From NCBI GenBank assembly GCA_037127315.1, contig JBBBDQ010000750.1, forward strand, positions 6,026,501 through 6,090,500: a stretch of DNA of 64,000 nucleotides, read 5' to 3'. Position numbers and translations under genes: made by a program. This DNA is from Ascarosepion bandense (taxonomy: Eukaryota > Mollusca > Cephalopoda > Sepiida > Sepiidae). Shown here piece by piece: positions 22,883 to 32,640 of this stretch (position 1 is its first letter; each line of letters starts with the position of its first letter). A model generated the notes under the pieces. The model was not told the origin of the DNA, ran no database searches, and was given only the letters and a program-made list of their open reading frames with translations.

Positions 22883-23470
22883 GCTAAACCCTTAACAAAA
22901 ATTTTAACCCTCTCCTTGCAACAATAAATCCATCACATAAAAAAATTCAGACAAACTTGTTAAAGAACTAAGGGCAACAGATATGACTGGCAAACTCATG
23001 GCCAGACTAGATATAAAATCAGTTTACACTAATGTCCAGCTTAAAAAATGCTTAAATCTTTTAAAAAAACATCTAACACAATCAAAGATAAACCTCTCTC
23101 TATCAATAGCTGAATTAGTAAAAATTCTGCCTTCTCATCACCAATCAATGCTATTTCACATTTAATAACAATTTTTACAGACAAAAATTTGATTATCATT
23201 GGGATTGCCTCTTAGTGGAGTGATGGCACGCAGATTTTTAGAATTTCACGAATCGGGTTCTTTCTAGAATATTTTACCCATCAACTTACTTCCGATATAC
23301 TGATGTTGCTCTATTAATATATCCCCGTGATACTGAATTACCTGATTTGGGGAATAAACAAAACAAAGTTGAACATACAATAAAATTTAAATACGAAATA
23401 AAACAAAACAATACAGTCGAAGTCCACTTGTTATGATTTTCAACAAAATGGTGAAAAATAAGCAGAAAAA
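22680..23470 (+). pseudogene. Penelope-like element RT fragment, decayed
   Basis: Pieces in order: LDIKSVYTNVQLKKCLNLLKKHL (from 22983), a motif-A-like core; GLPLSGVMARRFLEF (about 23200-23245), like the 'PLSP' motif B; then YRYTDVALLIYP (about 23290-23330), like motif C with one aspartate lost. These suit PLE reverse transcriptases. A (CA)n tract at 22843-22877 and many stops interrupt it. Confidence 0.55.
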
Positions 23471-23479
23471 AGATGTTAC

Positions 23480-23900
23480 TGACAACTAATTCCTTATTAT
23501 CAATGTCACTCTCACCTAAATGGCTTCTTTGGCCCCTCGGTCAGGATCAAAATGTAGTATCTGGTCTCACTTGCTAGCCGGCCGGGTTTGAAAACAATGA
23601 CTAGCTTTTGACAACCTCTGTACCTTTCGTTTGCGATCCCGCTACCCACGTTTGATTTCTTGTTCTCATTACGTTTTAGTTAGCAGCCGGTCCTGCTTTA
23701 GGTTTGACTTCGCTTCGGGGGAGAAACGTTAAGTCTGCTTGAGTTCTCGTTACGCGCGGTCGATTTGGCAAAGGAGACGACGACTGTTCAAGTCTAATTG
23801 CAGTGGCTTTCTCACCTGCTAGCTCGAAGCGATCCCGTTTAATCCTGCAAAGAAAGCGAAACACGAGCCAGCCTACGGTCTCATGTGCTACTCTCCCACC
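23480..23900. other. GC-richer unassigned segment
   Basis: Base composition is higher in G and C than in the neighbours. A 139-codon minus-strand frame (23676-24095) overlaps the LINE fragment at 23900 on the opposite strand and shows no known domain. I treat it as chance. Confidence 0.4.
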
Positions 23901-24452
23901 TGCCTGGGTGTGTAAACGTGCTAGGTGTTCAAAGTGAAGACGGAAAGTGCGACACAAAGATCCAAAGGCGCATTGGCATGGTGAAGGACGCGTTTCAGAA
24001 GCTGAGTAAAGTATTAAGACACTTTCACTAGAAATTGGATTTTTATGTGATGACAGTTCTTCAATATGGCAGTGAATGTTGAACAATATCAACAAAGATG
24101 AAGAGAAAACGTGAAGCAGCTGAAAGATGGTTCTACAGAAGAATGCTGCGGATATCGTGGACCGAGCATGTGAGCAATGACGAGGTGCTGGAAAGAATGG
24201 AAACGAAAAGGAAGTTAATATTGAACATCAGAAAGAGACAAATAAAGTTCCTGGGACATGCAATGAAGAAGGAGGGCTTGGAGAACCTGATACTAACAGG
24301 CTAGATAGAGGGGAAAAGAGACAGGGGAAAGCAGCGGATAACATATTTGAAGGGCCTGAGCAGGTGGATGACAGAACCAGGGTTGCGTGGAGTAACAGAA
24401 AGCGTGCTAAGAGCCACTAGGGATAGGGAGATGTGGAAAGCCATGATCGTCT
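23900..24452 (+). pseudogene. RTE-like LINE C-terminal fragment
   Basis: Frames contain DAFQKLSKVLR, WFYRRMLRISWTEHVSNDEVLERM, RKRQIKFLGHAMKKEGLEN and finally LRATRDREMWKAMI. This C-terminal signature is common to an RTE-like LINE group in invertebrates; the exact clade is uncertain. Stops and a frameshift near 23985 break it. The SINE-3 array begins at 24455. A second copy lies at 63246-63600. Confidence 0.65.
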
Positions 24453-24454
24453 AC

Positions 24455-25175
24455 GTTTTTTTTAATCATATCACCCCGAGCAAGGCGGTAACGCCACTGA
24501 TGTGCAGGGGGCTACGTAAGAGTGAAAAGATTGGAAAAGAGAAAACCGGAAATCACATCCTAAACAGGGAACAAGGGATGAGCCACTTCACCTGTTCAAT
24601 AGACGTGGGTGAAGTGTGAACCGGGCGATAGTTTAGTCTATCTACTCCAATTGAAAAAAAAAGAGTGAAAAGATTGGAAAAGAGAAAGCCGGAAACCACA
24701 TCCTAAACAGGGAACAAGGGATGAGCCTCTGCACCTGTTCAATAGATGTGGGTAGAATGTGAACCAGGCGATAGTTTAGTCTATCTACTCCAATTGAAAA
24801 AAAAGAGTGAAAAGAATGGAAAAGAGAAAGCCGGAAACCACATCCTAAACAGGGAACAAGGGATGTGCCTCTGCACCTGTTCAATAGACGGGGGTGGAGT
24901 GTGAACCGGGCGATAGTTTAGTCTATCTACTCCAATTGAAAAAAAAGAGTGAAAAGAATGGAAAAGTGAAAGCCGGAAACCACATCCTAAACAGGGAACA
25001 AGGGATGTGCCTCTGCACCTGTTCAATAGACGTGGGTGAAGTGTGAACCGGGCGATAGTTTAGTCTATCTACTCCAATTGAAAAAAAAGAGTGAAAAGAA
25101 TGGAAAAGAGAAAGCCGGAAACCACATCCTAAACAGGGAACAAGGGATGTGCCTCTGCACCTGTTCAATAGACGA
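24455..25175 (-). repeat. SINE-3 with five 142-bp tandem body units
   Basis: The LINE-type tail lies at 24460-24520, then five body units start at 24521, 24664, 24806, 24948 and 25090 (spacing 142-143 bp). The last is cut at about 25173. Only the tail-proximal unit has the tail. Each unit ends in an A-rich run after 'ctactccaattg', which may have primed the repetition. Confidence 0.9.
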
Positions 25176-25196
25176 CCTGAAAGGACAAGGCACATA

Positions 25197-25250
25197 GAAG
25201 AAGAAGAAGAAGAAGAAGAAGAAGAAGAAGAAGAAGAAGAAGAAGAAGAA
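25197..25250. repeat. (AAG)18 triplet repeat
   Basis: Eighteen GAA/AAG triplets directly follow the SINE-3 array. Confidence 0.95.
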
Positions 25251-25624
25251 TACTGTTTCCTCGTCGGTTTTATCACTATAAAATTGACATTGAACCTCTA
25301 CATCTTCGCCTCCGTCTCCTCATTGTCTTTGCTGTCTTCACACATATAAAATGTTTACGGGTTCAATACTCATTCTTTACTTCGATCCCCGCAACAATAC
25401 TTTATCTTTATTAGACATCATGTTACGCCGATTTGAAGAAAACTAAGACTTAATATCTACTGAACTCAACTATTAAAATGACCTAATAATTGCCATCAAA
25501 ACTACAAAATAAAATCAAGAATAATCACGGTATTCTACTTTAGAGCACAAAGAATTTACAGACCTCAATATTTACACGAAGAGAAAAAATAAATTAAATA
25601 ACACTTTCAACACTCTTTAATACA

Positions 25625-25905
25625 CAAGCCATATTCTTGCTTTCCTGACGGCTACAACCTCCAGAAATTTAAATGCCAAGTCTACTAACTACTAACCACT
25701 GGACTCTAGCTCTCTCCCCTCCCCTGTATAGCCTTCCCTTTCTCTCCACCTATGTATCTGTCATCGCACCTGCTTTCTCAGCTTTCTATTGTTCCTTTCT
25801 AACTAGTTTGTACTCCTCACTCTTTTCTAATTAATATTTTTACATTTATGTAGCCCCCTGCACATCAGTGGCGTTTCCTCCTTGCTCGGGGTGAAATGAT
25901 TAAAA
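25625..25905 (+). mobile_element. CR1-like LINE 'B' 3' end
   Basis: The end of the RT frame (CFPDGYNLQKF-like, about 25640) is followed by a CT-rich 3' UTR, the tail 'cttgctcggggtgaaatgat' and poly(A) at 25903. It is truncated to about 280 bp. Confidence 0.75.
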
Positions 25906-26420
25906 AAAAATTTTCATGTTCATAGTGAAACAAAAGACTCATAAAATATTCCAAAATAGAAAAGTGGTTCCTACTGACAAACACAACGAAACAAAAAATA
26001 TATTATTCTACCCACTGACTCTACCACAATTAAAAATTAAAAGAACTTATCTAAACACAAAATAAAATTTATGACAACAACGTCTAGAACAGTAAACTGT
26101 CCGACAATTTCTGCAGCCGCATCACCCCTTACATCTAGCCACCTAACTTCCCAGATCGCAACCCCCTTGATCAATATATGTGAGCGAGTAACCAACAAAG
26201 CTCCTTGTAACACAAAAGGTAAACTGAGGACAAAGATTATGGCAGCATTCACCAACTTAAACAAGGAGACCGTCCATAAGAGATGCAGAAAATTCCGAAT
26301 TTGTGGTGGTGATTTTATTGAATAAATTTACTCTGTAGAATTTCAAGATATTTTGTGTGATTTAGTAAAGATATCTGTTAAAATGAGATGTCAGTGTTAT
26401 TTTCATTTCTGCATAATTTT
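25905..26420 (+). pseudogene. Possible transposase C-terminus
   Basis: An 84-codon frame (26071-26325) ends KIMAAFTNLNKETVHKRCRKFRICGGDFIE. Its final part resembles the tails of IS630/Tc1/mariner-type transposases ('R-C-R-F-R ... D/G-F-I/F-E' then stop). No catalytic residues are present. The sequence before it (25910-26070) is unassigned. Confidence 0.3.
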
Positions 26421-26439
26421 TGCGACATTTCATCTATAG

Positions 26440-26765
26440 TTGTCGGGCAGGATGTGCGTAGTGGTGCAGTGGATATCGGCCCGGAACGACAAATCGGAAA
26501 GCCGAGTTCAAATTCTAGTTGAATTCCTTGCATTCACTTACGCGCAAATACCCTTGGGAAAGGTACTAATCCGTCTCTTCCCTCCAGTTATGAGTTAAAT
26601 AATAAGACAGATTGGGTTCTATAGCCTTGGCTGGCAACCAGACTACCGCAGAAAGCAATAGCAACCTACAGCGGGATAAACTTCTGCCCAGTCAGTCATG
26701 TCTCCTTCGAGACATGATCGCCCAAAGCGTGTATCACGTATGGCACTTAACTGAGTAACTGACAT
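26440..26765 (+). mobile_element. SINE-2, near full length
   Basis: This is a tRNA-derived SINE with an A box (tggtgcagtggatatcgg), a B box (gaGTTCAAATTC) and a body of about 240 bp that ends cttaactgagtaactg. The octamer catctata occurs at 26431-26438 and again at 26763-26770, a likely target duplication. Confidence 0.8.
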
Positions 26766-26785
26766 CTATACGACCCCTGTATAAT

Positions 26786-26787
26786 GC

Positions 26788-26852
<65 letters not shown>
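26786..26852. repeat. (CA)n(TA)n microsatellite
   Basis: The CA tract passes directly into a TA tract that abuts the SINE-1 copy. Confidence 0.9.
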
Positions 26853-26854
<2 letters not shown>

Positions 26855-26995
26855 ATCAGCAGGCAGTCCTGTTTCACTGCAACACAGTTCATCAGTACAG
26901 TTAGACAACCGATTTCTTCTAGTGGGGATTGAAACCCGACTGAATTGACATCAGTCGGCGAAGGTGGACTTTAGCGTATTATATACAATGTAAAC
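26853..26995 (-). mobile_element. SINE-1 copy with covarying hammerhead stem
   Basis: The minus-strand tRNA-like head has lost its A-box part (the 'cagtcggcga' segment joins directly to 'aggtggactt'). The hammerhead-like tail lies at 26853-26906. Stem II here reads ACTG...CAGT where other copies have GCTG...CAGC, a compensatory pair change. The core CTGATGA and GAAA are intact. Confidence 0.75.
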
Positions 26996-27594
26996 GAGAT
27001 ATACACAACACACACACATACGTACGAAGACAACATAGAATTAGATACACTTGTACACATAAATTATACAAGTCAAATGCGTGTGAAATTTGTTTAAACA
27101 ATGAAGACATAAAAACATCAAAATATAAATATCAGAATTTTGCTTTTTCTTTCATATGTCATTCTCTGATTCTGCTTTTAATAAATGCAAAATATGTCTC
27201 ATTGATAAATGTTTCGTATTTGTTCTTTATCTTATCACCCTGTCGGATTCAGATTCATATTTGATCTGCATTTGATCCCAGTTCATGTATATATTTAAAT
27301 GCTTCAAATGTAACAGAATGTGAAGTACAGATTAATAGTGAATGCAACCAGAGATATTAAAAAAATTAAACAATACTGAACATTGAAAATTTCAATGCAA
27401 AAGTCAAACTTTAATATCGAAATTCTGAGAGTTCTTAATCTATTGTTAAAATAAACTTTTACAATCAATCAGATACCATTTACCCCAACGATATATATAT
27501 ATATATATGATTGAGCACTCTAGAAGAAAGGTAGACTGAAAAACAGTAGCCGTTCTAGCGTGTACGCATCGCTCATTCAGTAAAAATGAATTTG
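26996..27594. other. No gene recognised
   Basis: AT-rich single-copy-looking sequence, with a short (TA)n at 27490-27508. Confidence 0.6.
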
Positions 27595-27795
27595 AGCACT
27601 CTAGCTATTGGGCGCGTAATATGATATGCGCTAAAAAGACTGCCTTCTTCCGCCGAACGCCCCGTGACCCAGGGTTAGAGTCGCCGACTGACACCAAATC
27701 GGTCGGGTTTCGAGCCTGGGTTGTGTAGCAATCGGAGTCTAACCGTACTGATGAGCTGTGATATAGCGAAACAGATCTGTCTGCGGATGACAACA
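27595..27795 (+). mobile_element. SINE-1, near full length, with hammerhead
   Basis: An upstream leader (ctagctattgggcgcgta...gcgctaaaaag) precedes the tRNA-like head. A box: gacccagggttagagtcgcc. B box: tcGGGTTTCGAGCCtg. The hammerhead motif follows at 27741-27789, with CTGATGA, stem II GCTG/TAGC, GAAA and a short self-complementary stem III (acagatctgt). The closing stem I runs ccgta/tgcgg. Confidence 0.8.
27741..27789 (+). ncRNA. Hammerhead ribozyme-like motif in SINE-1
   Basis: Core CTGATGA at 27748-27754, stem-loop II, GAAA at 27768-27771, stem III of four pairs with a two-base loop, then GTC and stem I. Stem III is very short, as in hammerheads that are thought to act as dimers. Not tested. 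Confidence 0.6.
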
Positions 27796-27989
27796 ATATA
27801 TTTTTCTCTGAAAAACATAAACATGTAGGTAATATCAGACAGATTTTGGTCAACAATACGGTGATCCTTACTCATACACACAGTAAGAGGAACCAGCTGA
27901 TATTGGAGGCCATGTACATCAAAACAAAACAACCAACACTCAATAAAATCAACTTTAAAACAGGAAATAACATATTACATTGCATTTGA

Positions 27990-28356
27990 CTACATGGTTT
28001 TGTTGTCATTTCGCGCTATCTCGCGGTGTGACGTCATAAAACCGCATCGCAAACTTAAGAACTGCGTTTATTATTTTTGGTAACTATTGCCGTTGCCAAG
28101 CGGAGTTTTATGTCAACACAAAATAAAATCGTCGGTGATGGTGGATTTTATAATATTTCAGTTTAAACTACCTCTCTGAAGATGGCTCATGTGAGCCGAA
28201 AGCTTAGAAGAAAACCAATAAATAATTATCCAAATGTTGGAGAATTTTTGTCTTTATTTTCAACTGAAATTAAAGCAAAAATACGACGTTTAGAACGGCT
28301 CATGATTAAACATAATAGACATTCATTGTCTCTTATATTTAATAGAATATGTTTAG

Positions 28357-28362
<6 letters not shown>
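27990..28362 (+). repeat. Dispersed repeat D, forward copy
   Basis: About 340 bp match 42690-43038 in reverse with few differences. Both encode MAHVSRKLRRK..NNYPNVGEF and RLMIKHNRHSLSLIFN in one open frame; one copy differs by an R/S change and by how it ends. Both run into (TA)n. The segment ctgaagatggctcatgtgag followed by ccgaaagc resembles a decayed hammerhead core (CUGANGA-hairpin-GAAA). Confidence 0.7.

Positions 28363-28396
<34 letters not shown>
28360..28396. repeat. (TA)n microsatellite
   Basis: Pure TA between repeat D and the hammerhead-bearing repeat H. Confidence 0.9.
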
Positions 28397-28398
<2 letters not shown>

Positions 28399-28399
28399 A

Positions 28400-28677
28400 G
28401 TGAATACAGAACGAAGAAAATTTTTTTACAACGTCCAAAACATTAATTTAAAAGTGCTCGATATATAATATATAGAGCTGTGAATATTTATCATTAACCC
28501 CCACCAACATCCCACACACAACTGACCAAATATAAGAAAAGAGGTTTTCCATTCCTGTCCCCACCGCCTGATGAGACATTGTAGTTTCAATGTCGAAACA
28601 AATGTACAATTGTAGTGGATATATAAAAAAAATTCTGTACATGTTCTAAAATGTAATTTATAATAAATATATATATA
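28400..28677 (+). mobile_element. Repeat H with hammerhead ribozyme, copy 1
   Basis: This unit of about 275 bp lies between TA tracts. It matches 51823-52165 in its left part (gaac.aagaaaat, caaaacattaatttaaaa) and in the ribozyme and right end (acatgttctaaaNtgtaat), though the ribozyme is inverted in the other copy. No coding frame. It may be a non-autonomous Penelope-related element, since that group carries hammerheads; this is inference. Confidence 0.65.
28564..28618 (+). ncRNA. Hammerhead ribozyme, well formed
   Basis: Stem I is CCGC (28564-28567) with GTGG (28615-28618). The core CTGATGA is at 28568-28574. Stem II has seven perfect pairs, GACATTG (28575-28581) with CAATGTC (28588-28594). 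GAAA is at 28595-28598. Stem III is ACAA/TTGT (28598-28601, 28610-28613) with an eight-base loop. The cleavage triplet is GTA at 28612-28614. Every element of a type I hammerhead is present in order with no extra base. Confidence 0.75.
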
Positions 28678-28884
28678 CACTGCGTGACAAATTATTATAG
28701 ATATAACTTTTTCTAATCAATTCCCACAAACTTATCACACAATGCTGGCAACACTGACCTGCGCAATCATTGAAATTTTCGTTCTGATCTGCGCAATGTA
28801 AACAAACTGTCGTCATATTTATTATCAGCACGGTGATTTGAGTGTACCAAATTATAAGAAAAGTGTAAGAATTTAGTGAAAAGA

Positions 28885-29864
28885 TGGGTCGTAAAAGCAA
28901 TTTAAGTGATACTGAAAATAAAACAAACACCTCAGAACTCCCAAAAGGTAAATATAACCTAGAAATTTCTAAAATGATAGGAAGGTGTCATCAAAGAGTG
29001 AAAAAGTTCACCGCTGACCTTACACAAGTACGCTAAAGGGTAGATAAAGTTAAGCAGAAGGTTTTTTCACGTTGTCTCATATCAGGACTTGAACGAGAGG
29101 CCGCGAAGAAACCTGGACTTACCAGTCAAGAGCTTTTCAGTCGCATTGGGGATCCTACTGTGTCTAAAAATACTAAGTGTCGTTATCTGAGGGAAACAGC
29201 AACAACAGTCAAACTTGTATCGAATCCTCCGTTGACGAGAAATCACATTCAAAATCAATAGAAATGGGCCGACGACAATATGAAGATTGACTTTTCTAAA
29301 GTTTTGTTCACAGACGGAACTCGAGCAACACTTGATGGGCCAGATAGATCGTGTAAAGAATCGTCATTAACGCTTGAGACGCCAACAAGGCATAATGATC
29401 TGGGGTGGTATTCTGGGAAAAACATTACTGGAGCCATTGAAAGTACCAGATGGCGTCAAAATGACTGCTAATGCAGACATAGCGTTTATGAAGAAGCATC
29501 TTGAACTGTGGATGAAAAGCAAAACAGTTGCCTTCAGAAGGGTCATTGTTTTAATGCAAGATTATGTTCCCTCACATGCTGTTCACAAGACTACCGAATA
29601 TTTAAAACAGGCTTTGATGGATCTCGAAAAATGAAGTGGCCAGCAAATTCTCCAGATTTGAACCCAATCGAAAACCTTTGGAGCATCATAAAGCGAAGAT
29701 TGTACACCAACGGACGACAATTCAGGAGCAACGCTGAGTTGTGGAAAGCAATTCTTGACATATCTCGCGGCATTACAACAGATGACATCCTACCATTAAC
29801 AAATTCTATGGATCGTCGATTTCTTCAAGTAATTTCAAAACAAGGAAAGCACATTCCCTATTAA
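28885..29864 (+). pseudogene. Tc1-like transposase, decayed
   Basis: The frame starts MGRKSNLSDTENK and passes through an early stop near 29030. It shows a first acidic motif (VLFTDGTRATLDG, about 29305), IMIWGGILG (about 29395), the second aspartate in IVLMQDYVPSHAV (about 29545) and the third acidic residue in SPDLNPIENLW (about 29650). Frameshifts at about 29130, 29370 and 29630 mean no protein of full length. This DDE transposase type cuts and pastes the element at TA sites. Confidence 0.75.
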
Positions 29865-29984
29865 TTTGTTTAAAACGTTGCATTTGTTTGTGTTTGTTAT
29901 TATTTGTTTAATTATCTTATTCATTAGCTTTTTTATCATAAACATTCACGTGCGACATTAATAAACGTTTTGTTTGCTCAATTT

Positions 29985-30859
29985 AATTCGTCTAAGACCA
30001 AGACCAAGCTGTTGTCTGTCAACCATTACAGGCAGCCTCTCCTGCCTCCCATAAGCATGGACCAAGTGATTCTCCCTGGGAGCAATACACTACTCCTCCT
30101 CGGCCTTACCCTCTCCTCAGACCTCAAATGGAACCACTATATTGAATACATTGCAAAATCTACTGCTAAGAAGGTTGGGTCACTATGTCGATCCAGGATG
30201 TTTTTTCCGCCTAAATCCATCCTGCATATATACAAGTCAACCATCCGTCCGTACATGGAGTACTGCTGCCATTTATGGTCAGGCGCCTCTGCCGTTCTCC
30301 TCAGTGTTCTTGACAGAGGAGAGTCTGTAATGTGATAGGTACTGATCTGGCGGCTTGACTGCAGCCACTTCCCCACCGTCGGAATGTGGCCTCCATTTGT
30401 CTGTTCTATAAATACTTTCATGGCTTCTGCTCGGACGAACTTAAGTCAGTGGTGCCTCCTCAACAGGTGTTTACTCGTGCAACCAGACTGGCAACTGGGT
30501 CCCACCCATTCACAGTCAGGTTAGCCAAATGCAGACGACAATTCTACTCCTGCAGCTTCTTCTCTCGCACTTCCTGCCTGTGGAACTCGCTCCCATGTTC
30601 TTGCTTTCCTGACGGCTACAACCTCCAGTCAATACTCATCTACTAACCACTGGACTCTAGCTCTCTTCCCACCCCCGTATAACCTTCCCTTTCTCTCAAC
30701 CTATGCATCTGTCATCGCACCTGCATTCTCAGCTTTCTATTGCTCCTTTCTAACTAGTTTGTACTTCTCACTCTTTTCTAATCTTTTTACAGTTATGTAG
30801 CCCCCTGCTCATCAGTGACATTTCTGCCTTGCTCGGGGTGAAATGATTAAAAAAAAAAT
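29985..30859 (+). pseudogene. LINE B 3' fragment inserted in the Tc1 element
   Basis: This is the RT palm/thumb end: KLLSVNHYRQPLLPP, SILHIYKSTIRPYMEYCCHLW, then after a frameshift near 30330 FYKYFHGFCSDELKSV and FSRTSCLWNSLP. The 3' UTR, the tail 'cttgctcggggtgaaatgat' and poly(A) (30849-30859) follow. It is a 5'-truncated copy, younger than its host transposon. Confidence 0.8.
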
Positions 30860-31083
30860 TCTGGGAATTTTACTAAACCTTTCTCATAATTTGGCACTCT
30901 CAAATCTCCGTGCTGATAACAAGTATGGTGCCAGTTTGTTTACACTGCGCAGATCAGTACGAAAATTTCAATGATTACGCAGGTCAGTGTTGCCAACATT
31001 TTGTGAGAATTTTGTGTGAATTGATTCGAAGGTTTATGAAATATTAGAAAAAAGTTATATCGATTATAATTTGTCACGCAGTA

Positions 31084-31444
31084 TATATATATATGCTAAA
31101 AGAGATTTGTACTCACAGAAGCACAATGCAAATTTAAACAAAATAGACGTCACAGTATACATTAAGCACCTTTTGGTCAACACTTTTTCAAAGGTATGCG
31201 TTGGCAAAGTTAAATAACAATCAGATACATATTATTATGATGAATGCGGAGGAAAGTTGGAACGCGATTAAAAACAAATTTTTAATTACTAATATTTAAA
31301 ATTTAAAGAAAGTGTGAATAACAAGATCCACAATAGTATAATAGGGGAAAAAGACACTTACAAACTCTCCAACAAACGTAAGGAGAGGATGAAATGCTTC
31401 TTTTGTCTGTACAGGCAAAGCTGGTGAATTTTTATAGATACTGC
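31084..31444. other. No gene recognised
   Basis: AT-rich, after a short (TA)n. No domain or repeat match seen. Confidence 0.5.
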
Positions 31445-31455
31445 CTCAAGGAGTC

Positions 31456-31760
31456 AGGATGTGCGTTGTGGGGCATTGGATATCGACTCGGAACGAGAAA
31501 TCGGGGAGCCGAGTTCGAATTCCAGCCGAATTCATTACATTCACTTACGCGCAAATACCTTTGGGAAAGGTATTAATCCGTCTATTCCTTCCAGTTATGG
31601 GTTAAATAACAGGACAGATTAGGTTCTCTAGCCTTGGTCGGCAACCAGTCTAACGCAGAAAGCAATGGCAACCTACTGCGGGATAATCTTCTGCCCAGTC
31701 AGTCATGTCTCTTTCGAGATATGATCGCCCAAGCGTGTATCACGTAGGGCACTTAACTGA
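31456..31760 (+). mobile_element. SINE-2 with perfect 11-bp target duplication
   Basis: CTCAAGGAGTC flanks the element at 31445-31455 and 31761-31771. The 305-bp unit starts aggatgtgcgttgtgg, has a B box gaGTTCGAATTC, and ends gggcacttaactga. The duplication defines the true ends of the family and shows LINE-type retroposition. Other copies: 20103, 26440, 47882, 48240, 48735, 50037, 53855 and 63875. Confidence 0.9.
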
Positions 31761-31829
31761 CTCAAGGAGTCGAAGATGGTATACCGAGCGAGCACTGTGC
31801 TAAATTGTAAATCACGTGTCTTCATACCG

Positions 31830-32640
31830 GGAGGAACAATCATGGGTTCATTTCTGGGACCAACATTTTGTAACTTTTCAATGGCAAAATTTTAAAATAA
31901 AAATTAACACCACTAAAAACCTTCCATCTAACTAAAATAGGTCAATTATATTCTAATTGTAAACATCGATGATACACATGAACTAAAAGTAAACTTAAAA
32001 AACTTTGTTCTTAACTTCACAGATAAACTTAACATTGATAATAAAATTCCTTTTCTCAATGTATTGATAGACACCAATAATAATACATTTATTACCTCCC
32101 CATTAAAAATCAACTAGCATAAACACATACATTCTACACTATAAAATTGAATGTCCTGTCTTTTACAAAATAGCTATTATATAAAATTTAATAAACTATG
32201 CAAAAGTTAACTCTCCCATGAAAAAAGATTTCTACACTGAATTAAAAAAAACATTAAACAAACTCTCATTAATAATGATTTTTTAATTACATCGTTGATG
32301 AACAAATTAAACGAGCTATTAGAAATATTGACAATATAATCCTACCTTAAATAGCCCTAGACATATCAACCTACTATAGCGAACCAAATGCTGATGAGCA
32401 AATAAAAAATAACTCATAAGTAATAATATATTCCCCACTGATCCCAGTAACAAAATAAAACTAATTATATATTATACTAAATTTAACAAAACCAACTTAA
32501 TCATACGCAATAACTCTTCTCTGTCAACAAGTGTTTTAGAAAAAAACAACATTGTATATCCGTTTAAATGATTTTTGTAAGAAAAAGTAATTCTATATTT
32601 TGGTTTCACGACCACAACTGTAACAAATCTTTGAAGTATT
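31830..32640 (+). pseudogene. Penelope-like element RT fragment, decayed
   Basis: MGSFLGPTFCNF (about 31850) suits the motif B region. HELKVNLKNFVLNFTDKLNIDNKIPFLNVLID (about 31978-32073) matches the PLE segment after motif C, and NNTFITSP continues it. Later LINNDF and related pieces are scattered among stops to about 32600. Part of an old element. Confidence 0.5.

Larger units (their letters stand above)
28678..31083 (+). mobile_element. Tc1/mariner-type transposon with inverted repeats of about 200 bp, split by LINE B
   Basis: The left end 28678-28880 (actgcgtgacaaattat...) reappears inverted at about 30880-31083. TA lies at both borders, the target of this superfamily. The transposase remnant is at 28885-29864. 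LINE B (29985-30859) sits between the transposase and the right repeat. Without that insertion the element would be about 1.5 kb. Confidence 0.8.

Noticed and set aside
23676..24095. 139-codon minus-strand frame
   Set aside because: Overlaps the LINE C-terminus on the opposite strand and has no recognisable domain.
24642..25276. Three overlapping minus-strand frames with a repeated RCRGTSLVPCLGCGF segment
   Set aside because: They are translations of the tandem 142-bp SINE-3 units, not a repeat protein.
25149..25349. Glu-rich frame and its Ser-rich antisense
   Set aside because: Produced by the (AAG)18 repeat.
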